Shown one piece after another: positions 44,727 through 51,767 of a stretch of 64,000 bases of DNA. Positions within the stretch are counted from its first letter, which is position 1. Every line of letters starts with the position of its first letter. The notes under the pieces were generated by a model. That model was not told the DNA's origin and made no database searches. It saw only the letters and a list, made by a program, of their open reading frames with translations. Origin of the DNA: Natrinema amylolyticus_A (GTDB taxonomy: Archaea > Halobacteriota > Halobacteria > Halobacteriales > Natrialbaceae); contig NZ_JBHUDI010000009.1 of the NCBI RefSeq assembly GCF_042678045.1, positions 310,001 to 374,000 of the forward strand, given 5' to 3'. The position numbers and the translations under genes were made by a program.

Positions 44727-44830
44727 ATTCTCTATCGTTCTAGTGTTGTTCTTCTCTCTAGTTGTGTTCTAGCTAGTAAGTAGATAGTGAAGAGATAGAG
44801 AATATCTAGTAGTGAGATGATCTAGATAAC
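44727..44830. other. AT-rich duplex-unwinding element, CTAG-rich
   Basis: 35 of the 100 bases from 44731 to 44830 are G or C, in otherwise roughly two-thirds GC DNA. It contains six CTAG sites (44740, 44758, 44769, 44773, 44806, 44822) and is framed by a 10-bp inverted repeat, ATTCTCTATC (44727-44736) and GATAGAGAAT (44794-44803). The position beside the ORB array suits initial strand opening. Confidence 0.75.
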
Positions 44831-44950
44831 CGAGACGCCAGTCATCCCTGAAGCACTGCGGGGGTCACTAGCGGATGTATTTTCGCCTGGAGAGCCCTCA
44901 GAACGGAGCGTACTGATAGTATAGCTGCAAGAGATCGAATGTGAGGGGGA

Positions 44951-44974
44951 CACACCCCCCTCGCGTTTGTAACG
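44951..44974 (-). promoter_or_regulatory. origin recognition box 1
   Basis: On the minus strand reads GTTACAAACGCGA followed by six G and TGTG. Exact 24-bp inverted copy of the box at 45096-45119. The terminal G-run corresponds to the halophile G-string of ORB elements. Confidence 0.85.
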
Positions 44975-45004
44975 CCATATCCGTGTGGAGGTTCTGATCT
45001 GGAA

Positions 45005-45027
45005 CACACCTCCGTCGCGAATGTAAA
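45005..45027 (-). promoter_or_regulatory. origin recognition box 2
   Basis: Minus strand TTTACATTCGCGACGGAGG then TGTG: same ACA..CGCGA core and G-rich tail as boxes 1 and 3, with a few substitutions. Same orientation as box 1. Confidence 0.75.
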
Positions 45028-45095
45028 TTCGGGCTGAAACCGGCATTTTATTCCGCAAATCCGGTGATCTGTCTCGACCACCCTTCCCCTCTCAC

Positions 45096-45119
45096 CGTTA
45101 CAAACGCGAGGGGGGTGTG
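45096..45119 (+). promoter_or_regulatory. origin recognition box 3
   Basis: Plus strand GTTACAAACGCGA then six G and TGTG, preceded by one C; a perfect inverted partner of box 1, 121 bp apart. The inverted pair would load two Orc1/Cdc6 molecules facing each other. Confidence 0.85.
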
Positions 45120-45270
45120 GGCCCGGTGGCTAATCGACAGATCCGTTCCTCGAGCCCTTCTCGAACCCGGTATGGACAGTATCACGGGTATCCTGTCCGC
45201 TGCTATCAAACAGAAATAGGGAGCCGAAACCGGAGACAACGTATTGCTAACTGGGTCGAACGTGCGTGCT

Positions 45271-45292
45271 TTACACTCGCGACGGGGGTGGG
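45271..45292 (+). promoter_or_regulatory. origin recognition box 4
   Basis: Plus strand TTACACTCGCGACGGGGGTG with further G after it; matches the box core and G-tail in 18 of 22 positions against box 3. Same orientation as box 3. Confidence 0.7.
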
Positions 45293-45310
45293 GGTGTCCA
45301 CCGTGATCGA

Positions 45311-45331
45311 TCACAAGCGCGAGGCTGGCGT
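45311..45331 (+). promoter_or_regulatory. degenerate origin recognition box 5
   Basis: TCACAAGCGCGAGGCTGGCG, 16 of 21 matches to box 3. It keeps the CGCGAGG core but has lost the unbroken G-run, so its binding strength is doubtful. Confidence 0.45.
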
Positions 45332-45454
45332 TTCGAACGATAATCGCGTATGCGGCCGTTGTACCCTATCCGAGTCGCTCTGACGGCTGATTTACATCCG
45401 CGAGCGATCTCCACAGCTTTATTTCAGTCCAGTTGAAAGGGTCGGAGTAGCGCA

Positions 45455-46684
45455 ATGTCCGCCAACGACGATCGAGACCCGCTCTTTCGGTACGACGATC
45501 CGGTCTTTGCCGACGAGCGTCTGCTCGAGATCACGCACCTGCCCGGTCCGGATCGGATCGTCGGTCGTGACGAGCAGATGCAACGGGTTGCGGACGCCCT
45601 GAACCCGGCGATTTTCGGGAGCGAGCCCAACCACCTCTTTATTTTCGGCAAGACCGGAACCGGCAAGTCACTTATTTCGCGCTCGGTCACCCAACGCGTT
45701 ATTACGGAGGCCCAGCACGACGACGTCACCGTGAAGTACGCCTTCATCGACTGTGGCGAACAGAACACGGAGGCGTCGATCGTCAAGACGATCGCCCAAC
45801 TCGTCAACGATCCCGACCAGAGCGGGGTCACCGTTCCGGATCGCGGCCTGGGGACCGGCGACTACTACAAGCGCCTCTGGCAGGCCGTCGACCACTGTAC
45901 CGACGTCACCATCGTCATTTTGGACGAGATCGACATGCTCGAGGACGACGAAGTCCTCCGCAAACTGTCGCGAGCCGGGGAGAACCGACGCATCTCGGAC
46001 TCGAGTATCGGCATTATCGGCATCTCGAACAAGATCGACTTCCCGGATCACCTCTCCGAACGCGTCAAGTCGAGTCTCTCGCGTGACGAACTCGTCTTCT
46101 CGCCGTATGATGCGAACCAACTCGTCGAGATTCTGGAGAAACGCCGCGACGCGTTCCACGATGGGGTGCTCTCCGACGACGTGATTCCGCTGACCGCCGC
46201 GCTCGCCGCCCAGGAACACGGTGACGCGCGCAAGGCGATCGACATTCTCCGAAACGCCGGCCGGATCGCCAAGAAACGAAACGAGTCTCAGGTCACGGCC
46301 GACCACGTCCGCGACGCGAAAGAGAAAACCGAGGCCGACCGCTTCAACGAACTCATCGAGGGCTCGCCCCAGCAGGCCAAGGCGATCCTCTACTCGCTGA
46401 CGCTGCTGACCGAGAACAGCTCGGAAAAGGAGTTCCCGACGAAGATCATCTACAACCAGTACAAGGAAGTCGCCCGCCAACTCGACTTCGACGTCCTCTC
46501 CGAACGCCGGGTCCAGGAGATCCTCCAGGAACAGAACTTCCTCAACGTCATCCAGTCCGAACGCGAGGGACGCGGCCGCGGCCGCGGCGCACACGCGAAA
46601 CATCGCCTGCTCGAGAATCCCTCGATCGTCAAGAAAGTCCTCCTGCGTGACTCGCGGCTGGCCGTTCTGGAAGACGACGAGTAG
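45455..46684 (+). CDS. orc1: Orc1/Cdc6 replication initiator
   Basis: 409 residues, AAA+ ATPase with C-terminal winged helix. Walker A GKTGTGKS (65-72), Walker B ILDEID (155-160), sensor 1 GIIGISNKIDF, sensor 2 region HGDARKAIDILRNAGRIA. The winged-helix domain (TEADRFNELIEGSPQQAKAILYSLTLL ... ERRVQEILQEQNFLNVIQSEREGRGRGRGAHAKHRL) binds ORB DNA. Initiates replication at the neighbouring origin and loads MCM. A TATA-like GCTTTATTTC (45415-45424) lies just beyond the ORB array, so initiator transcription may be self-controlled. Haloarchaea have several paralogues; which one this is cannot be told. Confidence 0.96.
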   Translation: MSANDDRDPLFRYDDPVFADERLLEITHLPGPDRIVGRDEQMQRVADALNPAIFGSEPNHLFIFGKTGTGKSLISRSVTQRVITEAQHDDVTVKYAFIDCGEQNTEASIVKTIAQLVNDPDQSGVTVPDRGLGTGDYYKRLWQAVDHCTDVTIVILDEIDMLEDDEVLRKLSRAGENRRISDSSIGIIGISNKIDFPDHLSERVKSSLSRDELVFSPYDANQLVEILEKRRDAFHDGVLSDDVIPLTAALAAQEHGDARKAIDILRNAGRIAKKRNESQVTADHVRDAKEKTEADRFNELIEGSPQQAKAILYSLTLLTENSSEKEFPTKIIYNQYKEVARQLDFDVLSERRVQEILQEQNFLNVIQSEREGRGRGRGAHAKHRLLENPSIVKKVLLRDSRLAVLEDDE

Positions 46685-46859
46685 CGGATCGGCTGCTTAG
46701 CTACTGTCGTCTCTTTTTCAATCAGTCTCTCTAGACGACTACTGCTCCTTATATATTGGTCACGTGATGTCGAAAACCGACACTAGGTGAACAAATAGGT
46801 GCTAATCTAGATTGGACTGAAATCTTATAGTAACATAGCCTAATTCCAAACTACAACTG

Positions 46860-48071
46860 ATGACGAACTTCGTTACCGAACTCCAAACGTCCGTGATGGC
46901 AAACCGGATGGCGGTCGCACTCGAGCGCGACGATTCGATGACGTTCTCACAGCTGTGGTCCGCGACGAACTCGTTCGCGGGTGGGCTCACGAACCGGGAG
47001 ATTTCGGCCGGCGACTGTGTGGTGATTCACACCTCGAATCCGCGAGCCGTGTTGATCGCCGTCTACGGGACGCTTAGAGCCGGTTGCGTCCCCGTTACCC
47101 TCCCACAGTCGTACGAAAGCTGGGACGTCAGACACGTATTGAACGAGACCGAGGCGAAGGCACTGGTCACCGACTCGAGTCCGATCATGGGGTTGCTCGC
47201 GAGCAGCGAGCCGTTGCGCGTCGCGGTCACCGTCGACAGCGACGCGCGGATGGGAATTGACTTTCCTGACTTCCTCGATAACGGTGGGATGAACGGCGCA
47301 AACTCGCGGACCGGGATCGATGTCGTGCGATGTGCGGACGACACACCGGGGCTGATCGCGTACCTCGAGCGGGACACCGACGAGCCACTCGCCGTCGTCT
47401 ACACGCACGCTGCTCTCAGCGCTAGTGCCGCTGCCGGGGCGACGATCTGTCGGGACGAGGAGAGTACCACGCTCGAGGCACACCTCGGGGCGTGTCCGCT
47501 CTCGAACCCGATCGAGCTGTTGTTCGGTGCGAACGCGACGCTCGTCAGCGGTGGCCGATACCGACCGGTCGCAAGCCCGGACCCGGACACGATCCGGTCG
47601 TTGCTCGTCGCCACCGACGTCGATCGGGCTTTTGTCACCCCCGCGCAGTACGACGCGCTTCGAGCGAGCGAGACGAGCATGGCCAGACGCGGGCTCGCGA
47701 TCGTCGACGCGATGCCCACGACGACCGTCGACCAGGTGGCCGAGACCGACGACGCCGTCCGGCTCGTCGGCCGGCCGGAGACGGGAATCACCCACGTTCG
47801 CACGCGTGAGGACATCGACGCCGGCTGGCTCGGCCGACCGCTCTCCGACGCGCGAGCTCGCGTCGTCAGCGGACCGACGGGCGGGGAACTCGCCGTCAGC
47901 GGGCCAGGTTCGATGGCTGCCTACTACGAACGGCCGTCGCTGACCGACGACGTGACTGTTACCATCGACGGCACGTGCTGGCTCAGGACCGGCGTTCCCG
48001 CGACCGCCCAGGACGGGACGGTCTTTCTCGCCGAGGACGCCGACGCTGCCCGTGAGACGGCGGCGACGTGA
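46860..48071 (+). CDS. degenerate AMP-binding (acyl-CoA synthetase-like) protein
   Basis: 403 residues homologous to the large N-terminal domain of ANL adenylating enzymes: MTFSQLWSATNSFAGGLTNREISAGDCVVIHTSNPRAVLIAVYGTLRAGCVPVTLP is the typical start. The P-loop SGTTGxPKG that should follow AVVYT is missing (AVVYT runs straight into HAALSASAAAG), TGD is TGV (CWLRTGVPATAQDGTVFLAED), and the C-terminal lid domain with the catalytic Lys is absent. The frame is intact, so the protein may be a non-catalytic paralogue rather than a fresh pseudogene. It directly follows orc1, with an AT-rich spacer. Confidence 0.78.
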   Translation: MTNFVTELQTSVMANRMAVALERDDSMTFSQLWSATNSFAGGLTNREISAGDCVVIHTSNPRAVLIAVYGTLRAGCVPVTLPQSYESWDVRHVLNETEAKALVTDSSPIMGLLASSEPLRVAVTVDSDARMGIDFPDFLDNGGMNGANSRTGIDVVRCADDTPGLIAYLERDTDEPLAVVYTHAALSASAAAGATICRDEESTTLEAHLGACPLSNPIELLFGANATLVSGGRYRPVASPDPDTIRSLLVATDVDRAFVTPAQYDALRASETSMARRGLAIVDAMPTTTVDQVAETDDAVRLVGRPETGITHVRTREDIDAGWLGRPLSDARARVVSGPTGGELAVSGPGSMAAYYERPSLTDDVTVTIDGTCWLRTGVPATAQDGTVFLAEDADAARETAAT

Positions 48072-48128
48072 GCGAGCACCGTTCGCCGGAACCACGATGC
48101 CTTTTGGCGTCGCCGCCACAGACGGGGT

Positions 48129-49322
48129 ATGGACAGCGTCGACGCCGCCGGCCTGGGGATCGGTGACGAGTATCCACCCCGGATCATGGGCGTGTTGAAC
48201 ATCAGCGAAGAGTCGCCGTACGATCCGAGCGTCTACGACGACCCCGGCGAGGCGGCCCAGTACGTCGACGAGGAACTGATCGGCGAAGGAGCCGACATCG
48301 TCGACATCGGCCTCGAGTCGGCGAACAAACGCTTCGAGGTGCTCTCGGCCGAGGAGGAACTCGACCGACTCCACATCGCGCTCGAGACGATCGAGAGCGT
48401 CTCCGGGGACGCGATCTTCTCGATCGAGACCCGCTACGCCGACGTCGCCGACGAGGCTCTCTCGAAGGGCTTCGACATGGTCAACGATATCTGTGGCTTC
48501 GCCGATCCGGAGATGCCTGCAGTCTGTGAGGATCACGACGCCGCGGTCGCGAAGATGGCGAGCCCGCCGGATATCGAGCGCCCCGGTGCCGTCGAGGAGA
48601 CCGACTGGGCCGCCCGGAAATCACCAAAGTGGGCCGCACAGGCCGACTACGTCGATCAGGTCTACGAGGCGCTGAAACAGAACGGCCTGACCGACAAAAC
48701 GATCGTTGACCCCGCATTCGGCGGCTGGAGCGAGGCCCAGACGCTCGCCGACGACCGCGAGACGTTCCGTCGACTGCGGGAGTTTCGGGCGCTCGAGCGG
48801 CCGCTGCTGGTCTCGATCAACCGAAAGAACTTCCTCGGCGAGATCGCCGGCCGCGAGACCGACGAGCGGCTCCCGGCTAGCCTCGCAGCGACCGCGATGG
48901 CCGTCGAGCACGGCGCGCACGTGATCCGGACCCACGATGTCGCTGAGACGCGCGATGCAGCACTGATCGGGAAGGCGTTTACCGAGCGTGCGAGCGCGAC
49001 CGCGGACGGACTCGAGGTCTCGCAACTGGACGCCCACTCGACCCGCGAGTTCCGAACGCAGCTTCGCGAGCGTGGTGTCGATCCCGCGGTCGCTGACAAC
49101 TGGCAGGGCCAACTCCTCGAGTTCGACGGCCTCGATCCCGACGCGAATGATCGGCTCGCGGCCATCGCGGCCGAACAGGGAGCGGTCGTCAGACGCGCGA
49201 CTGACGGCTCGTATCTGCTCGTAGGATCGACAGCTGACGTTTCCGGCGTTGCTGGCGAGCTCGCAGCTGAGACCGGCCGTCTCGGGGTACTCGGTGAAAA
49301 GCTGTCAGGGCTGCTGCGTTAA
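48129..49322 (+). CDS. folP: dihydropteroate synthase-like protein
   Basis: 397 residues. Residues ~15-270 form a pterin-binding TIM barrel: RIMGVLNISEESPYDP (the GVLNxTPDSFxD equivalent), GADIVDIGLESANKRF, FDMVNDICGFADPEMP, TIVDPAFGGWSEAQT, LLVSINRKNFLGEIAG, HGAHVIRTHDVAETRDA. A ~120-residue C-terminal extension, absent from bacterial DHPS, follows. It condenses a pterin with an aminobenzoate-type acceptor for tetrahydrofolate (or methanopterin-like) synthesis. The downstream mptE-like gene makes the pterin pyrophosphate, so the two form a pathway unit. Confidence 0.88.
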   Translation: MDSVDAAGLGIGDEYPPRIMGVLNISEESPYDPSVYDDPGEAAQYVDEELIGEGADIVDIGLESANKRFEVLSAEEELDRLHIALETIESVSGDAIFSIETRYADVADEALSKGFDMVNDICGFADPEMPAVCEDHDAAVAKMASPPDIERPGAVEETDWAARKSPKWAAQADYVDQVYEALKQNGLTDKTIVDPAFGGWSEAQTLADDRETFRRLREFRALERPLLVSINRKNFLGEIAGRETDERLPASLAATAMAVEHGAHVIRTHDVAETRDAALIGKAFTERASATADGLEVSQLDAHSTREFRTQLRERGVDPAVADNWQGQLLEFDGLDPDANDRLAAIAAEQGAVVRRATDGSYLLVGSTADVSGVAGELAAETGRLGVLGEKLSGLLR

Positions 49323-49350
49323 GAGAAAGCTTATGCCGGAGGCTTCGAAA

Positions 49351-49446
49351 TTGGGAAGTGGACGCCGGGCGGCCTCCCGGGTAGGGGTACTTTGGAGGCG
49401 ACCCCCGGCCCACAACACGGAATTATTGCGGTACTACGCTTCCCAG
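49351..49446 (+). ncRNA. candidate structured RNA between folP and mptE
   Basis: A 10-bp outer stem pairs 49351-49360 (TTGGGAAGTG) with 49437-49446 (CGCTTCCCAG), eight Watson-Crick and two G-U pairs. Inside, GCCGGG (49364-49369) pairs with CCCGGC (49404-49409), then after a small internal loop GCCTCC (49372-49377) with GGAGGC (49394-49399). The apex may close GTA/TAC (49381-49383, 49388-49390). A purine-rich AAAGCTTATGCC (49326-49337) lies 15-25 bp upstream as a possible TATA box. Could be a stable small RNA, or a structured leader of mptE. An H/ACA guide was considered because CACAACA follows the inner stem, but the internal loop is too small for a pseudouridylation pocket. Confidence 0.5.
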
Positions 49447-49522
49447 TGACGACTGGATCCATTCTGCGGTGTCGGTCGAGACCGAACACACAAACGCGTA
49501 CAGCGCCGAGCACGAGTCGAGT

Positions 49523-50230
49523 ATGGAGTTCGACGAGTGGGAACCGGTCTACGAGGCCATCCTGCGTGATTTCGGGTACGACCGGGCCGGTGACGAGCGC
49601 GGACGAGACCTCCTCGCGTCGCTACTCGAGACAGCGTTCGATCCCGCTGGGCTCTCGAAAATCCGCGGCGCGACCGTCGCGGTCGCCGGTGCCGGTCCAT
49701 CGCTCGAGACCGAGCGGGCTCTCGAGCGAGCGCGCGCGGCCGACGCCATCGTCGCCGCCTCGACTGCCGTCGACACCCTTGCGAGCCACGGAATCGACGT
49801 CGATTGCATGGTGACCGATCTCGACAAGAATCCCGACACCGTCGTGGCACTCACCGAACGCGGCGTTCCAGTCGCGGTCCACGCCCACGGTGACAATCTC
49901 GAGGCGATCCGTAGGGTCGTTCCCGACTGTGACGTTTCCCACGTCCTCCCCACGACGCAGGCCACGCCCCGCGGCCCGGTCCGAAACTACGGCGGCTTCA
50001 CCGACGGCGATCGAGCGGCCTTTCTCGCCGACCACCTCGACGCCGCGAGCCTCACCTTCGTCGGTTGGGACTTCGACGATCCCGCAGTCGACCCCGTGAA
50101 AGCGCGCAAACTCGAGTGGGCCGAACGACTCCTCTACTGGCTCGAGTCGCGCCGCGACGAGCGGTTTGCGATTCTCGACGGTCGGCGAGACGCGATCGAT
50201 ACCGACGCGATTCCCGTCGCCGAGCCGTAG
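49523..50230 (+). CDS. mptE: 6-hydroxymethyl-7,8-dihydropterin pyrophosphokinase (archaeal MptE type, DUF115)
   Basis: 235 residues from ATG 49523 (MEFDEWEPVYEAIL); an upstream GTG at 49469 is in frame but atypical. DUF115 signature VAVAGAGPSLE (residues 53-62), VDCMVTDLDKNPDT, VAVHAHGDNLEAIR, NYGGFTDGDRAAFLADHL, FVGWDFDDP. MptE replaces bacterial FolK in archaea and activates the pterin for the FolP reaction encoded just upstream. The 200 bp between them contain the structured element at 49351-49446, giving mptE a long, folded leader, unusual where most messages are leaderless. Confidence 0.92.
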   Translation: MEFDEWEPVYEAILRDFGYDRAGDERGRDLLASLLETAFDPAGLSKIRGATVAVAGAGPSLETERALERARAADAIVAASTAVDTLASHGIDVDCMVTDLDKNPDTVVALTERGVPVAVHAHGDNLEAIRRVVPDCDVSHVLPTTQATPRGPVRNYGGFTDGDRAAFLADHLDAASLTFVGWDFDDPAVDPVKARKLEWAERLLYWLESRRDERFAILDGRRDAIDTDAIPVAEP

Positions 50231-50274
50231 CGCCGACGTTGTCGGATTCGTTTTCTCCGTCTGCCACGTGTTGC

Positions 50275-50460
50275 TCACCGGATTCGATACTCGACGATAT
50301 CGCTGCTGCCACAGGACGGACACGTTACCTCCGACTCGAGTGTCGTTCCACACCGTCGACACTCCTCGATGACCGTGTGATCGTCACGCCGGCACAGGAC
50401 CGCTGCGAGCGCTTTCCGCATCGTCGACTGCCGCTTCGGATCGTTCTTCTGACCCCGCAT
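50275..50460 (-). CDS. zinc-ribbon microprotein
   Basis: 61 residues. A basic N-terminus (MRGQKNDPKRQSTMRKALAAVLCRRDDHTV) precedes a zinc ribbon CRRCGTTLESEVTCPSCGSSDI. Basic plus zinc-ribbon composition suggests nucleic-acid binding. Convergent with mptE, with a 44-bp gap. No nameable family. Confidence 0.7.
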   Translation of the reverse strand: MRGQKNDPKRQSTMRKALAAVLCRRDDHTVIEECRRCGTTLESEVTCPSCGSSDIVEYRIR

Positions 50461-50582
50461 GGCCGGTCAGTTGCGAATATCACAATTCGTTATTGTCTCG
50501 TTATACGAACTGAAACGGGATTTGATCTCGATCTGATGCGGTAATCGGCCCCTACGGCCTCGAGCGCCCGCTTTCTCGACAC

Positions 50583-51578
50583 TCAGCGGACGACGTCGTA
50601 CCGAACGGGGTCGTCGGCGACCCGTTCGACCAGGCCCTCGCCTTCGAGCGCCTGCAGGTGTGCCGCCGCTTCGCCGGCACCGAACTTGACGTGGATGCCC
50701 TCGAGATCGCCGAACAGTTCGCGGGCGACCGCCCACGGCGTTTTCGCGGCTGTCGTCGGCTCGTCGCCTTCGAGCGCCGCAAGCACCCGCTGGGACCGCT
50801 CCCGATGGTGATCCAGAATCTCCGCGATGCGTCCCCGTTCGATCGCGGCTCCGTGACCGGGCAACAGCCGTTCCGGGCGATCGGCGAGTCGCTCGAGCGT
50901 CGCACGAAACGCTCCAAGTGGATCGCGTTCGACCCCCGATTCGGTGGTGTCGGTCGCGGACGCTGCCTCCGACTCGCGTCCGTCGTTCCGGAGCGTCCGG
51001 GTATCGCTGCCCCCGACGTTCGGTGTAATGGTCGACAACACGGCGTCGCCGACCAGCAGGAAATCGTCGCCGGCGAAGGCCGTATGGCCGAGCGTGTGGC
51101 CTGGGGTCGCAACGACCTCGAGCCCCGCGATCCGATCCCCGTCCGCGAGCCGTTCGACCGGCGTCTCGTCGGGTATCGGGGAGATCGAATCGCCCTCGAT
51201 CACGCTGTCGACCGCTGCGGTCGGCACCCCACAGCGTCGCATCACCGCAGCGTCACGTTCGAGGCGGCGTTCGCGTTCGCGTGCGTAGTCGGCTACCAGT
51301 GGTGCGTCGCCGGCGCCCATCGCGAGCGTCGCGTCGGCTACCTCGGCCAGCCGCGGCGCGAGCCCGGCGTGGTCTGCGTGCCAGTGGGTAACGAGGACGT
51401 ACTCGAGGGCCACAGGAGCGACGCCGGCGCGCTCGAGACCCGCCTGTAGCTCCCGCCACGCTCGGTCGGTCGGTGGACCTGGGTCGACGACGACGCGGTC
51501 GGCGACGAGATACGCGCTGTTGCCACCTTCGGGTCCGTCCCCGCCGACGTCGATTCGCGAAACGGAATCAGCAGCCAT
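50583..51578 (-). CDS. MBL-fold metallo-hydrolase with C-terminal winged helix (LACTB2-like)
   Basis: 331 residues. N-terminal metallo-beta-lactamase domain: VLVTHWHADHAGL (His65, His67, Asp69, His70), ATPGHTLGHTAFAG (metal ligand His), LLVGDAVLST, RLLPGHGAAIERG. The C-terminal ~80 residues (ILDHHRERSQRVLAALEGDEPTTAAKTPWAVARELFGDL...GAGEAAAHLQALEGEGLVERVADDPVRYDVV) form a winged helix as in LACTB2/glyoxalase-II-like proteins. Substrate unknown. The ATG at 51578 is followed upstream by a repeat element at 51608-51686, which sits in its promoter side. Confidence 0.85.
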   Translation of the reverse strand: MAADSVSRIDVGGDGPEGGNSAYLVADRVVVDPGPPTDRAWRELQAGLERAGVAPVALEYVLVTHWHADHAGLAPRLAEVADATLAMGAGDAPLVADYARERERRLERDAAVMRRCGVPTAAVDSVIEGDSISPIPDETPVERLADGDRIAGLEVVATPGHTLGHTAFAGDDFLLVGDAVLSTITPNVGGSDTRTLRNDGRESEAASATDTTESGVERDPLGAFRATLERLADRPERLLPGHGAAIERGRIAEILDHHRERSQRVLAALEGDEPTTAAKTPWAVARELFGDLEGIHVKFGAGEAAAHLQALEGEGLVERVADDPVRYDVVR

Positions 51579-51607
51579 GACGCGAGTGTCCGGCTCGAGA
51601 TCCCTTA

Positions 51608-51686
51608 TACGGTTTGCTGTCACGATTTACCGGTGGGACCGCAGGGCGGTCGCGGTCCCACCGGCACTGACTGACAGTAGACCGTA
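51608..51686 (-). mobile_element. MITE-like repeat, copy c
   Basis: 79 bp between the starts and stops of two minus-strand genes. Ends TACGGTTTGCTGTCAC and CTGACAGTAGACCGTA are imperfect inverted repeats, with TTA directly repeated on both sides (51605-51607 and 51687-51689). Its centre is a perfect 13-bp palindromic stem, CCGGTGGGACCGC (51630-51642) against 51652-51664, which could also act as a terminator for cetZ, whose stop is 82 bp away. Confidence 0.8.
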
Positions 51687-51767
51687 TTAGTCGCCCTGTT
51701 CGACCCCGGCGAGGGAACGGCCGGCTCCGAGAGCACGGCTCGCTCGAGGACGAGCCGAATCGATCGT

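Larger units (their letters stand above)
44711..45454. other. replication origin (oriC) upstream of orc1/cdc6
   Basis: The 900-bp gap between trmJ-like and orc1/cdc6 has no gene but has the layout of a haloarchaeal origin: an AT-rich unwinding element at 44727-44830, then inverted and direct copies of a ~23-bp origin recognition box ending in a run of G (44951, 45005, 45096, 45271 and a degenerate one at 45311), then the initiator gene at 45455. Co-location of ORB sites with their cognate orc1/cdc6 is established for archaea. Activity in this genome is inferred, and other origins may exist elsewhere. Confidence 0.85.

Noticed and set aside
49411..49416. ACAACA after the inner stem as the box of an H/ACA guide RNA
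   Set aside because: The internal loop has only two and four bases, too small for a pseudouridylation pocket, and no kink-turn is evident.
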